A stretch of DNA of 64,000 nt from Streptomyces sp. NBC_01275 (GCF_026340655.1 NZ_JAPEOZ010000001.1:5890001-5954000), one strand, 5' to 3'; positions 26,551-36,809 are shown, numbered from the stretch's first letter. Notes: a model not told the origin generated them from the letters alone. Made by a program: numbers and translations.

Positions 26551-26602
26551 GAGCCCGGGTCGCCCTGGCCCCGGGACGTCCGAGGGTGTTGCATGGTGGG
26601 TT

Positions 26603-27868
26603 GTGCAGTCACCGTCACAGCCCACCGCCGCACACGCGATCGAGACCGTCTTCCGCATGGAGTTCCCGCGGGTCGTCGCCGCCGTCACCCGGGTCGTCCG
26701 GGACGTCGGCATCGCCGAGGAGCTGGCGCAGGACGCGCTGGTCGCCGCGCTGGAGCAGTGGCCGCACAGCGGTGTGCCGGACCACCCGGGCGCCTGGCTC
26801 ACCACCATCGCCCGCCGCCGCGCCGTCGACCTGGTGCGCCGCCGGGAGAACTACGCCCGCAAGCTCCAGGAGATCGGCCGCAGCCTGGAGACGACGGTCC
26901 CAGCCGAGGAACCCGCCGCCCCCGACGACATCGACGACGACCTGCTCAGGCTCGTCTTCACCGCCTGCCACCCGGTGCTGTCCCCCGAGGCCCGCACCGC
27001 GCTCACCCTGCGCCTGCTCGGAGGCCTGGGCACGGCCGAGATCGCCCGCGCCTTCCTGGTCCCCGAGCCGACGGTCGCGCAGCGCATCGTCCGCGCCAAG
27101 AAGACGCTGGCCACGAAGAACGTCGCCTTCGAGGTGCCCTACGGCCCCGACCGCGAGGCCCGGCTCGGCTCGGTCCTCGACGTCATCTACCTGATCTTCA
27201 ACGAGGGCTACGCGGCCACCGCCGGCGACGACTGGCTGCGCCCGGCGCTGTGCGAGGACGCGCTGCGGCTGGCCCGGCAGCTGGCGGCGCTGATGCCGAA
27301 GGAGCCCGAGGTGCACGCGCTGGCGTCCCTGCTGGAGTTCCAGGCCTCCCGCACGGCCGCCCGCACCGGCCCCGACGGCGCGCCCGTCCTGCTCAAGGAC
27401 CAGAACCGCCGCCGCTGGAACCGCATGCTCCTGGCCCGCGGCATCACCGCCCTGGACCGGGCCCGCGCCGCCTCCGCCGGCCCCCCTGGCCCGTACGCCC
27501 TCCAGGCCGCCGTCGCGGCCTGCCACGCGCACGCGTACACCTACGAGGAGACCGACTGGGCGAGCATCGCCACCCTGTACGGCCTGCTGACCGCCCGCAC
27601 CCCGTCCCCGGTCGTCGAGCTCAACCGCGCGGTCGCCGTCTCGATGGCGGACGGCCCGGGCCCGGCGTTGGAGATCGTCGACGCCGTGGCCGCCGAGCCG
27701 ACCCTCCGCGACTACCACCTCCTGCCCAGCGTCCGCGGCGACCTGCTGTGGCGCCTGGGCCGTACGGCGGAGGCGAGGGCGGAGTTCGCACGGGCGGCGG
27801 AGCTGACCGGCAACGCCCGGGAGCGGGAGCTGCTGCGGGGCAGGGCGGCACAGGCATCCGATGCGTAA
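26603..27868 (+). CDS. RNA polymerase sigma factor, ECF42 type with long C-terminal extension
   Basis: The 421-residue protein starts at GTG. Sigma region 2 is at about residues 14-80 (FPRVVAAVTRVVRDVGIAEELAQDALVAAL...TIARRRAVD), and region 4 at about 130-175 (LRLLGGLGTAEIARAFLVPE). A roughly 200-residue helical, TPR-like extension with the NEGYAAT and LNRAVAVSMADGP segments follows. This architecture, together with the adjacent DGPF gene, is diagnostic of ECF42. There is no anti-sigma gene, and regulation is thought to act through the extension. Confidence 0.92.
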   Translation: MQSPSQPTAAHAIETVFRMEFPRVVAAVTRVVRDVGIAEELAQDALVAALEQWPHSGVPDHPGAWLTTIARRRAVDLVRRRENYARKLQEIGRSLETTVPAEEPAAPDDIDDDLLRLVFTACHPVLSPEARTALTLRLLGGLGTAEIARAFLVPEPTVAQRIVRAKKTLATKNVAFEVPYGPDREARLGSVLDVIYLIFNEGYAATAGDDWLRPALCEDALRLARQLAALMPKEPEVHALASLLEFQASRTAARTGPDGAPVLLKDQNRRRWNRMLLARGITALDRARAASAGPPGPYALQAAVAACHAHAYTYEETDWASIATLYGLLTARTPSPVVELNRAVAVSMADGPGPALEIVDAVAAEPTLRDYHLLPSVRGDLLWRLGRTAEARAEFARAAELTGNARERELLRGRAAQASDA

Positions 27869-28033
27869 CTCCGTTCCCCTTGCGTCTCGTTGGGTACTAC
27901 AGTGACCCAGCCGCTGTGGAACGGCTGTGCGGTCGACGGGAGGGGAAAGACGTCGACCCGGCCCACCCGCGGCACATCTGCATGCTTCCGGCGTCGCGCT
28001 TCTGACGTCATGTGATCCCCGGGGGTCGACAAC

Positions 28034-30085
28034 TTGAGACTGTTCACGCGCCGCCGTGCCGCGGCGCTCGCCACCACGGCCGTCCTCACCGCCGTGGGCG
28101 CCCTGGCCACCGCGCCGGGCGCCGCCGCCGACGACGCGGGCCCCTGGCCGGGCGTCGAGGGCCGCGTCCTCACCGACGGCGGCCTGCTCACCGACCCGGC
28201 CACCGGCCAGGTCACCCAGATCCCCAACGTGGCGAGCTACGCCACCTGGGCGCCGGACGGCAGCCGGCTGATCAGCGCCGCGAGCCAGATCTCCAGCGTC
28301 CGCCCCAACGGCACCGGGAAGATCACCCTGCCGTGGGCGCAGGACGTGCGCTCCAGCGCCTCCTACGAGGACCTGACCTTCTGGTGGGGCGGCCGCTTCG
28401 TCGTCTTCTCCACCGGCGGCCAGCTCGCCTACGGCCCCTCCGACGGCTCCTGGGCGCCCCGCCCGCTGATGTCCGCCTCCCTGGAGCCGGACACCGTCTG
28501 CGACAACGACCCGACGGTGAGCCCCACGGGCCTGGTCGCGTTCGAGCGCCGCGTCAACTACGGCTGCTACGACAACGCCGGCGTCTACGTCTACGACTCC
28601 GTCGCCAAGAAGGTCAAGCGCGTCCTGACCGACGCCGAGCAGCCCGCCTACTCGCCGGACGGCACGAAGCTGGCCTTCGTGCGTCATGTCGACGGTCTGG
28701 CGCAGATCTTCACCGCGAAGGCCGACGGCGCCGACGTCAAGCAGATCACCACCGGCCCCCGGTCGTACGCCAACCCGTCCTGGTCGCCCACCGGCACCCG
28801 GATCGTCTTCGACGCGCACACCTCGCCCAACAGCGACGACGTGCACACCAACGAGTACGTCGACCTGGCCACCGGCCAGCTCACCAAGGTCGCGGACACC
28901 CAAGGGGCCAACTTCGGCGTCAACCCCAGCTGGCAGCCCCTGCGCCAGAACGGCGCCGGCCGGGTCTGGGGCGCCGACGCCTACGCCACCAACATCGCCT
29001 CCTCCCGCTGGACCTGGAACACGGTCGGCCAGAGCGTGCCGGGCCTGATGAACGCCAAGTCCGCGGTGCTGGTCAACCGGGACGACCCGGCGTACTCCGT
29101 CACCGCGCCCGCCCTGGCCGGCAAGAAGCAGGGGCCGGTGCTGATGACCCCGAAGACGGGGCTGTCGTCGGCGGTGAAGAAGGAGCTGAAGCGGGCGGTG
29201 AAGCCGGGGGCGAGCGTGTACCTCGTCGGCGGCACGTCCATCCTCAGCGGCTCGGTCGCCAGCCAGCTCAAGACCCTCGGCTACGTCCCCAAGCGGCTGT
29301 CCGGCGCGGACCGTTACGCGACCTCGGTCGCGGTGGCCAAGTCCGTCGCCGCCACCCCGACGTACGTGTTCCTGGCCGGCGGCTCCGAGTACCGTGCGGC
29401 CCTCTCGGCGGCCGCCGCGGCCGGCGCCGACGGCAGCGCCAGCACGGGCAGCGTCGTGCTCACCAACGGCAAGAAGCTGACCGCGTCGGTGAAGGCGTAC
29501 CTCAACAGCCTGAACCCGAACAAGACCATGATCATTACGGTCGGTTCGGCGGCCAAGTACGCGCTCACCCACACGAGTTACTCCCGGTGGCCGTCGACGT
29601 ACTCGTACTACCCGATCGCGGGATCGGGCGGCACGGACGCGGCGATCTCGGTGGCCATCGCCAAGTTCTGGTGGACCGCGCCGAGCCAGACCGCTCTCGC
29701 CTTCACCGGCCAGTGGCGTGACGGGGTGTCCGCGGCCGCCGCGATGAACGTCTTCGGGCCCGTGCTGTGGACCACCCGCCCCGCCCTGTCGAGCGAGGTC
29801 AAGAGCTACCTGCTGCGCGAGTCCGCTAGCACCAACTTCACGGCCGCCTTCGGCAACACCGGCGCGGTCACCGCCCAGGCGCTGAACACGGTGGGCGCCT
29901 CGATCAGCGCGGGCAGCAGCTACTTCGACTACCGCCCGTACTACAACGGCGTCATCCCCGCGACCGCACAGGCGTCGACCTACGCGCTGCGCACCAACGA
30001 CGGCCAGGCCGCCACGGTGCAGCGGTCGGCCCCGGTCGGCGCGGACCCGCACCTGGACGCGCTCAAGACGCTCCAGCACCAGTAG
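28034..30085 (+). CDS. Secreted beta-propeller protein with cell-wall-binding repeat 2
   Basis: The 683-residue product appears to use TTG at 28034 (GGGGG upstream). It has a signal peptide cleaved near GAAAD. Residues about 45-320 contain PD40/TolB-like repeats (YATWAPDGSRLI, PAYSPDGTKLAFVR, PSWSPTGTRIVFDA), forming a propeller. Residues about 365-660 contain three cell-wall-binding repeat 2 units (PVLMTPKTGLSSAVKKEL, YLVGGTSILSG, RLSGADRYATSVAVAK). The latter anchor proteins to wall glycopolymers in Gram-positives. The ligand is unknown. It converges with the methyltransferase gene, with 14 bp between stops. Confidence 0.85.
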   Translation: MRLFTRRRAAALATTAVLTAVGALATAPGAAADDAGPWPGVEGRVLTDGGLLTDPATGQVTQIPNVASYATWAPDGSRLISAASQISSVRPNGTGKITLPWAQDVRSSASYEDLTFWWGGRFVVFSTGGQLAYGPSDGSWAPRPLMSASLEPDTVCDNDPTVSPTGLVAFERRVNYGCYDNAGVYVYDSVAKKVKRVLTDAEQPAYSPDGTKLAFVRHVDGLAQIFTAKADGADVKQITTGPRSYANPSWSPTGTRIVFDAHTSPNSDDVHTNEYVDLATGQLTKVADTQGANFGVNPSWQPLRQNGAGRVWGADAYATNIASSRWTWNTVGQSVPGLMNAKSAVLVNRDDPAYSVTAPALAGKKQGPVLMTPKTGLSSAVKKELKRAVKPGASVYLVGGTSILSGSVASQLKTLGYVPKRLSGADRYATSVAVAKSVAATPTYVFLAGGSEYRAALSAAAAAGADGSASTGSVVLTNGKKLTASVKAYLNSLNPNKTMIITVGSAAKYALTHTSYSRWPSTYSYYPIAGSGGTDAAISVAIAKFWWTAPSQTALAFTGQWRDGVSAAAAMNVFGPVLWTTRPALSSEVKSYLLRESASTNFTAAFGNTGAVTAQALNTVGASISAGSSYFDYRPYYNGVIPATAQASTYALRTNDGQAATVQRSAPVGADPHLDALKTLQHQ

Positions 30086-30099
30086 TACTCATGTAGTAC

Positions 30100-31320
30100 C
30101 TACATGGCACTTGAGGTGGCAGGTGTGGCGGGGGCCCCGATGAGCATCGTCGGCGCCCCCGCCACCCGCGTGAGGAACACGGTCGCCGAGTTCGACCCCT
30201 GCGACTTGGGCAGGGCCTTCCTGCGCAGCTCCTCCGGCTCCACGGCCGACCCCCGCTTCTTCACGGTCAGGATCCCGACCTCCCGCTCCCGCAACAGCGC
30301 CTTCAACTTCTTGACGTTGAAGGGGAGTTCGTCGGTGATCTCGTACGCCGACGCGTACGGCGTCGGCCGCAGTGCGTCGGCGGTGATGTACGCGATGGTC
30401 TCGTCGATCAGTCCGCCGTCCAGGTCCCGGGCCACGTCGGCGACCAGATGGGCCCGGATGACGGCGCCGTCGGGCTCGTAGAGGTAACGGCCGACGGGCC
30501 GGACGTCGGGGTCGGGCAGCCCGCTTCCGACCAGGGTCCGCGGCCCCGGCAACAGCGTCGCCCGCACGGCTCCCGGCTCGACCGCGCCCGGTTCGAATGC
30601 GCCCGGCTTGGCGCCGAACCACAGCACCGCCTCCTTCACGTCCCCGCCGTCCGAGATCCACTCGGCTTCGGCCTCGGCCGGGATCGCCTCGTGCGGCACG
30701 CCGGGCGCGATCTTCAGCGCGGCGATCGGGGCGGCGAGCGCGGCCCCGATCGCCCAGGACAGGGGCGGCGAGTACGCCTCGGGGTCGAAGATCCGGCCTC
30801 GTCCGCCGCGCCGTGCAGGGTCGACGAACACGGCGTCGTAGCCGCCGGTGTCCACCTCGGCGACGTCCGCCTCCCGCACGTCGATGAGCTCGTCCAGCCC
30901 CAGCGCCCGGGCGTTCGCCCGGGCCGCGGCCGCCGTCAGCGGGTCGCGGTCGACGGCGAGGACCCGGATCCCGGCGCGGGCCAGCGCGATCGCGTCGCCG
31001 CCGATCCCGCAGCACAGGTCGGCGACGGACGTCACGCCCAGGCCCTTCATCCGCTCGGCCCGGTAGGCGGCCACGCTCGCCCGCGTCGACTGCTCCACCC
31101 CGTTGGGCGTGAAGAACATCCGCTCGGCGTCGTGGACCCCGAACTTCGCCCCCGCCCGCTGCCGCAGCCGGGCCTGGCCCAGGGCCGCGGACACCAGCTC
31201 GGCGGGATGCTCGCGGCGCAGCCGGGTGGCGACGGCGAGCTCGTCGGCGGGGGCGGTGCCGCGCACGGCGTCGAGGAGGGCACGGCCCTCGGGGGTGAGG
31301 AGGGGGGCGAGGTCGTTCAC
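30100..31320 (-). CDS. Class I SAM-dependent methyltransferase with THUMP-like C-terminus
   Basis: The 406-residue protein has the SAM-binding motif VADLCCGIGGDAIALARAGI at about residues 99-118, an acidic loop VLAVDRDP, and FVDPARRGGRGR as the catalytic-loop equivalent. This pattern is seen in a conserved actinobacterial THUMP-like family, probably an RNA methyltransferase. The start is GTG at 31318-31320 and appears leaderless. The Ala/Pro-rich C-terminal tail is not conserved-looking. Confidence 0.82.
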   Translation of the reverse strand: MNDLAPLLTPEGRALLDAVRGTAPADELAVATRLRREHPAELVSAALGQARLRQRAGAKFGVHDAERMFFTPNGVEQSTRASVAAYRAERMKGLGVTSVADLCCGIGGDAIALARAGIRVLAVDRDPLTAAAARANARALGLDELIDVREADVAEVDTGGYDAVFVDPARRGGRGRIFDPEAYSPPLSWAIGAALAAPIAALKIAPGVPHEAIPAEAEAEWISDGGDVKEAVLWFGAKPGAFEPGAVEPGAVRATLLPGPRTLVGSGLPDPDVRPVGRYLYEPDGAVIRAHLVADVARDLDGGLIDETIAYITADALRPTPYASAYEITDELPFNVKKLKALLREREVGILTVKKRGSAVEPEELRRKALPKSQGSNSATVFLTRVAGAPTMLIGAPATPATSSAM

Positions 31321-31326
31321 CGGCCC

Positions 31327-31332
31327 ATTGTC
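31327..31332 (-). promoter_or_regulatory. -10 box of leaderless methyltransferase promoter
   Basis: On the minus strand GACAAT precedes the GTG start by six bases, with no ribosome-binding site. Confidence 0.4.
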
Positions 31333-31430
31333 CGCCAGCGGCGGCCGGTGTGGGCCAGTCGGTGGATGGTGCGCCTCCGGTCGCGGTGTCGGGCCGGGTT
31401 CGGTGGGGGTGGCTGCGAGGATCCGGCGCC

Positions 31431-32441
31431 ATGGGATCTGTCGTACAAAATGACAAGAAAGATGCCAAGAGGGATGCCAAGAGGGGTGCTTCCCGGGCGG
31501 AACGCCGACGCGCCGCCCTCCGCGGTGCCGTAGAGCACCGGCGTACGGGAATCCGCGGCGCGATCGCGATGCTGGCCCTCGCCGCCATCGCGTCGGGCTG
31601 CGCCCAGGGCGGCTCGGGCACGGGCGCGGCCCGCCCGGCCCCCGGCCGGCCCGAGCAGGCGGCTCCCCGGGCCGGGGCCGGCGCCCTGCACGCGTACGCC
31701 TCCAGGCTCCGCGCCGTCCAGCAGGCCCGGATCGCCGCCGCGAAGCGCTGGGGCCTGAAGAAGGCCCCGCTGACGCCCCCGGTGCCGCCCGCGGAGAAGC
31801 CGGAGATCCCCACCCGCGACGGCTTCGAGGTCGACGACCACGAGGAACTCGGCCTCCCCCCGGTCTTCACCACGATCCCCACCGAGGACAAGGTCGTCTT
31901 CCTCACCATCGACGACGGTGCCGAGAAGGACCCCGCGTTCCTGCGGATGATGAGCGACCTGCACATCCCCTACACGGCCTTTCTCAGCGACTACCTGATC
32001 AAGGACGACTACGCCTACTTCAAGAAGATTCAGGACTCGGGCGTGACCCTCAACAACCACACCCTCCACCACCCCTACCTGCCCGCCCTCTCCTACAGCC
32101 GCCAGAAGCGCGAGATCTGCGGCATGCAGAGCGTCATCCGCAAGCACTACGGCAAACGCCCCGCCCTCTTCCGGCCGCCCTACGGCAACTACGACCAGGA
32201 CACCCTGCGCGCCGCGAAGTCCTGCGGTGTGCGTTACGCGCCGCTCTGGGACGAGGAGGTCTTCGTCGACCACTGGGAGTACCGCGAGTGGGACCGTGAC
32301 CTGCACCCCGGAGACATCGTCCTGAGCCATTTCCGCGGCCGCGACGACTGGAAGGGCACCATGCCCGACATGGTCCGCAGATTCCTCGACAAGGTCACGA
32401 AGAAGGGCTACGCGGTGGCCCGCCTGGAGGACTACCTGTGA
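31431..32441 (+). CDS. Lipoprotein polysaccharide deacetylase (NodB fold), copy 1
   Basis: The 336-residue product has a basic N-terminus, a hydrophobic segment (GAIAMLALAAIASGC) with a lipobox-like cysteine, and a NodB domain. The metal motifs are LTIDDGAEKD and NNHTLHHPYL (HxxxH), followed by RPPYGNYD and LSHFRG. It probably removes acetyl groups from peptidoglycan or another glycan at the outer membrane face. ATG 31431 is used. The stop overlaps the GTG of a paralogue, which points to a tandem duplication and an operon. Confidence 0.9.
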   Translation: MGSVVQNDKKDAKRDAKRGASRAERRRAALRGAVEHRRTGIRGAIAMLALAAIASGCAQGGSGTGAARPAPGRPEQAAPRAGAGALHAYASRLRAVQQARIAAAKRWGLKKAPLTPPVPPAEKPEIPTRDGFEVDDHEELGLPPVFTTIPTEDKVVFLTIDDGAEKDPAFLRMMSDLHIPYTAFLSDYLIKDDYAYFKKIQDSGVTLNNHTLHHPYLPALSYSRQKREICGMQSVIRKHYGKRPALFRPPYGNYDQDTLRAAKSCGVRYAPLWDEEVFVDHWEYREWDRDLHPGDIVLSHFRGRDDWKGTMPDMVRRFLDKVTKKGYAVARLEDYL

Positions 32442-33475
32442 GGACGGGAAGCGACGGGAGGGACGGGGAGGACAGGAAGGGCGGGGAGGGCAGGCGGGAC
32501 GGATGGAGTCGGCGGGGTGATGAGTGGAGTCGGCGGGGCCTGCGGGGCCGGCGGGGCCGGCGGGGTCCGACGGCGGCCGTACTGCCGCCCCTGCCCCGGC
32601 CCCTGCTCCTGCTCCTGCTCCTGCCCCGGTCCTTGCCCCTGACGAAGGCCCGGCCCCTGACGAAGGCCCTCACCCTGACTCTGGCTCTCACCCTCGCCCT
32701 GATGGGGACGCTGACCGGCTGTGCCCAGTCCGTCGACCCCATCGAACGGTTGGGCAAGAAGGCCGCGGAGCGCGTACGCCCGCCCGCCCCAGCGGCGGGG
32801 CAGGCCTACCGCCGCTGGGGCCTGGCGGCCCCCCTGGCCCCCGCCCCGCACCACCCCTCCCAGCCCCTCTCCGGCAGCCCCGCCCGGACGGCCCTCCCGC
32901 CCGTCGTCGACCATGTCCCGACCCGCGACAAGGTCGTCTTCCTCACCTACGACGACGGCGCAGAACGCGACCCCCGCTTCGTCGACATGGTCCGTGAACT
33001 GCGTCTCCCGGTCAGCATGTTCCTCACGGACAGCGTGGTCGGCCCCGGCTACGCGCACTTCGCCCGCCTCCGGTCGGTCGGCGCGAACCTCCAGAACCAC
33101 ACCCTCGACCACGCGGCCCTGCGCGGCCTGCCCTACGCAGGCCAGCGCGCCGAGATCTGCGGCCAGCAGGAGAAACTCAGGTCCCGCTTCGGTCTGCGCC
33201 CCCGCTTCTTCCGCCCGCCCTACGGCGCCTACGACCCGACCACGCTGCGAGCCGCCGCCGACTGCGGCATCACGGCGATCGTCCTGTGGCGTACCTCCAT
33301 GGGCCCCGCCGACCTCGTCTACGCCCACGGCTCCCACCGCCTCCACGCCGGCGACATCATCGCCGTAGACCCCGACGAGGCCACGGGCCCGACGCTGCGG
33401 GAACGCACGACACGACTCCTGCGGAGGGTGCAGGAACAGGGACTGACGGTGGGGCGCCTGGAGGACTACCTGTAG
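32438..33475 (+). CDS. Lipoprotein polysaccharide deacetylase (NodB fold), copy 2
   Basis: The GTG at 32438 overlaps the stop of copy 1. The 345-residue paralogue shares LTYDDGAERD, NHTLDHAALRGLPYAGQ, RPPYGAYD and the same C-terminal GRLEDYL. Its lipobox is LTGC at about residues 92-95. The first 60 residues are an Arg/Gly/Asp-rich stretch encoded by purine-rich repeats, so an internal start is possible. A short low-complexity Leu/Thr-rich stretch precedes the lipobox. Catalytic residues appear intact. Confidence 0.85.
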   Translation: MRTGSDGRDGEDRKGGEGRRDGWSRRGDEWSRRGLRGRRGRRGPTAAVLPPLPRPLLLLLLLPRSLPLTKARPLTKALTLTLALTLALMGTLTGCAQSVDPIERLGKKAAERVRPPAPAAGQAYRRWGLAAPLAPAPHHPSQPLSGSPARTALPPVVDHVPTRDKVVFLTYDDGAERDPRFVDMVRELRLPVSMFLTDSVVGPGYAHFARLRSVGANLQNHTLDHAALRGLPYAGQRAEICGQQEKLRSRFGLRPRFFRPPYGAYDPTTLRAAADCGITAIVLWRTSMGPADLVYAHGSHRLHAGDIIAVDPDEATGPTLRERTTRLLRRVQEQGLTVGRLEDYL

Positions 33476-33592
33476 CGGAGGGCTCTCTGCGGACCGGCGT
33501 GTTCGGCAGCTCCCGGGGGGCGAGGCCGGCCCGAACGAGCGGCGACCAAGGACACGAACCGTCACTGAAATCCCCGCCGCGCGCCGCCGTCA

Positions 33593-33619
33593 TTGGCACT
33601 CCGCTTGACCGAGTGCTAA
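33593..33619. promoter_or_regulatory. CIRCE operator 1 (HrcA) of groES-groEL1
   Basis: TTGGCACTC, nine bases, then GAGTGCTAA differs from the CIRCE consensus (TTAGCACTC-N9-GAGTGCTAA) by one base. The -35 hexamer TTGACC lies in its spacer. Confidence 0.92.
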
Positions 33620-33632
33620 CCCCGGTCATAGT
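33605..33632 (+). promoter_or_regulatory. groES promoter (sigma-HrdB-like)
   Basis: TTGACC at 33605-33610 and CATAGT at 33627-33632 are separated by 16 bp. The promoter is embedded between two CIRCE elements, so HrcA would block RNA polymerase directly. Confidence 0.75.
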
Positions 33633-33639
33633 CTCAGCT

Positions 33640-33666
33640 CTGGCACTCCCCACTGGAGAGTGCCAA
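33640..33666. promoter_or_regulatory. CIRCE operator 2 (HrcA) of groES-groEL1
   Basis: CTGGCACTC, nine bases, then GAGTGCCAA lies just downstream of the -10 box. Its centre is 47 bp from the centre of CIRCE 1. Confidence 0.9.
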
Positions 33667-33765
33667 CAACGCGACGGGCAGGTCCGGCACCCGCGACGAC
33701 GGATCCACCTGGTCGCCACCTCAGACAGTTAACCCCGTGAGATCTCCGAAGGGGGAGGTCGGATC

Positions 33766-34074
33766 GTGACGACCACCAGCTCCAAGGTTGCCATCAAGCC
33801 GCTCGAGGACCGCATCGTGGTCCAGCCGCTCGACGCCGAGCAGACCACGGCCTCTGGCCTGGTCATCCCGGACACCGCGAAGGAGAAGCCCCAGGAGGGC
33901 GCCGTCCTCGCCGTGGGCCCGGGCCGCTTCGAGAACGGCGAGCGCCTGCCGCTCGACGTCAAGGTCGGCGACGTCGTCCTGTACAGCAAGTACGGCGGCA
34001 CCGAGGTCAAGTACAACGGCGAGGAGTACCTCGTCCTCTCGGCTCGCGACGTGCTCGCGATCATCGAGAAGTAA
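33766..34074 (+). CDS. groS: Co-chaperonin GroES
   Basis: The 102-residue protein forms the heptameric lid of the chaperonin. It starts at GTG with a strong ribosome-binding site (GGGGGAGG) and shows [19 protein letters not shown], the mobile loop [15 protein letters not shown], and [22 protein letters not shown]. It leads the groES-groEL1 operon under dual CIRCE control. Confidence 0.98.
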   Translation: MTTTSSKVAIKPLEDRIVVQPLDAEQTTASGLVIPDTAKEKPQEGAVLAVGPGRFENGERLPLDVKVGDVVLYSKYGGTEVKYNGEEYLVLSARDVLAIIEK

Positions 34075-34147
34075 GAACCGAGAAGTAAAGGGGAGCTGGG
34101 TCCAGGGTTCGCCCCCGAACATCCAGCACCCCCCTCTGCAGTGAGCT

Positions 34148-34193
34148 GCGCCCCTGGCCCCCGCGACCTTATGAAGCCGGGTGCCAGGGGCGC
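34148..34193 (+). terminator. Long hairpin between groES and groEL1
   Basis: Eleven-base arms GCGCCCCTGGC (34148-34158) and GCCAGGGGCGC (34183-34193) enclose a 24-nt loop. This may attenuate read-through or stabilise an mRNA end, allowing different groES and groEL levels. Confidence 0.6.
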
Positions 34194-34227
34194 GGTTCGT
34201 TTCACCCACGTTTTCCGAGAGGGCTGA

Positions 34228-35862
<1,635 letters not shown>

Positions 35863-35891
35863 GGCACGCACCACCCCGAGCAGCACCAGAA

Positions 35892-35924
35892 GAAGCCCCC
35901 GTTCCGATCAGGAACGGGGGCTTC
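35892..35924 (+). terminator. Terminator of groES-groEL1 operon
   Basis: Fourteen-base perfect arms GAAGCCCCCGTTCC and GGAACGGGGGCTTC flank a GATCA loop, 30 bp after the groEL1 stop. Confidence 0.9.
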
Positions 35925-35953
35925 TCCCCTCGCGGGCGGTCTCTGCGACCCTG

Positions 35954-36025
35954 CTTTCAGGTCTCCAGGTCTGCAGGCTTTCAGGTCTCCAGGCTTTCAG
36001 GTCTGAAGGTTTTCAGGTCTCCAGC
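35954..36025. repeat. 16-bp tandem repeats overlapping the 3' end of the SnoaL gene
   Basis: CTTTCAGGTCTCCAGG is found at 35954-35969 and 35978-35993, with variants at 35994-36009 and 36010-36025. An 8-bp TCTGCAGG interrupts the first two. The final copy contains the stop codon of the minus-strand gene, suggesting local amplification of a gene end. Confidence 0.85.
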
Positions 36026-36720
36026 GCATCCAGCGCCCCCAGCTGCCCCATCAGCCCGAGCCGGTCGTACTGCCACCACGCCTCGGCGATCTTGCCGTCC
36101 TCGCCGAACCGGAAGATCGTCGACCCGGTCATGGAGACCTGCTTCCCGGTGGCGGCGAGCCCCATGAAGTCGCCCTTGTGGGTGCCGCGCCAGGTCCATC
36201 GGTTGCACACCCGGTCGTCCTGGGCGATCTGGTCGTCGACGACGAACATGAAGTCGAAGCCGCGCCGCCACATCCCGACCTCCCGCCGCATCGCGTCCAT
36301 CCCCATGGTGTCCTGCTCGTTGGCGGGATCATGGTCGTGATAGTCCTCGGCGATGAGGCCGTCGAGCGCCGGCAGCTCCCCGTGGAGTGCGATCGTCTCG
36401 AAGAACCGCCGCGCGGCCACCGCGTACAGCTGCTCGTCGCGCACCACGTCCAGATCCGTGAACGTCGGCATCTCGTCGCACAGGGCCACCAGCTCCCGGA
36501 AGATCTTGTCGGTCTCCGGAAGGTTCGAGTTCCGCATCGCCTCCTGGTACGACGGGAACTCCACGATCTCGATGAAGTGCGATGCGTCGGAGCGGTCCTT
36601 GCCGACCACCGCGTGCGTCGCGGTCCGCTTCCCCCGGGTCTGTTCGACCCAGGTGTCCATCAATCGGTCCATCTCGTCGAACCGGCTGGTCCTGCAGTCG
36701 ATGAGCTGTACGAACGTCAT
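36013..36720 (-). CDS. Two-domain SnoaL-like protein
   Basis: The 235-residue product starts at ATG 36718-36720 with CGGAGG upstream. Residues 1-100 (FVQLIDCRTSRFDEMDRLMD and ASHFIEIVEFPSYQEAM) resemble a ferredoxin-like monooxygenase-type domain. Residues about 110-235 (RFFETIALHGELPALDGLIAEDYHDHDP and GDFMGLAATGKQVSMTG) match SnoaL-like polyketide-cyclase/ester-cyclase folds. SnoaL members often act on small hydrophobic substrates, but the substrate here is unknown. The stop codon lies in a 16-bp tandem repeat. Confidence 0.78.
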   Translation of the reverse strand: MTFVQLIDCRTSRFDEMDRLMDTWVEQTRGKRTATHAVVGKDRSDASHFIEIVEFPSYQEAMRNSNLPETDKIFRELVALCDEMPTFTDLDVVRDEQLYAVAARRFFETIALHGELPALDGLIAEDYHDHDPANEQDTMGMDAMRREVGMWRRGFDFMFVVDDQIAQDDRVCNRWTWRGTHKGDFMGLAATGKQVSMTGSTIFRFGEDGKIAEAWWQYDRLGLMGQLGALDALET

Positions 36721-36809
36721 GGCGCAGCCTCCGGCCCCCCTGGGTCCGGCTTCCGTCACGTCCATCTTCCCACCGGAGCGCCGACGCCACCCGATTACCG
36801 CCGAGGCTG

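Noticed and set aside
26615..30079. A 1154-codon minus-strand frame across the sigma and wall-binding genes.
   Set aside because: Same reasoning: a codon-bias shadow of two well-supported plus-strand genes.
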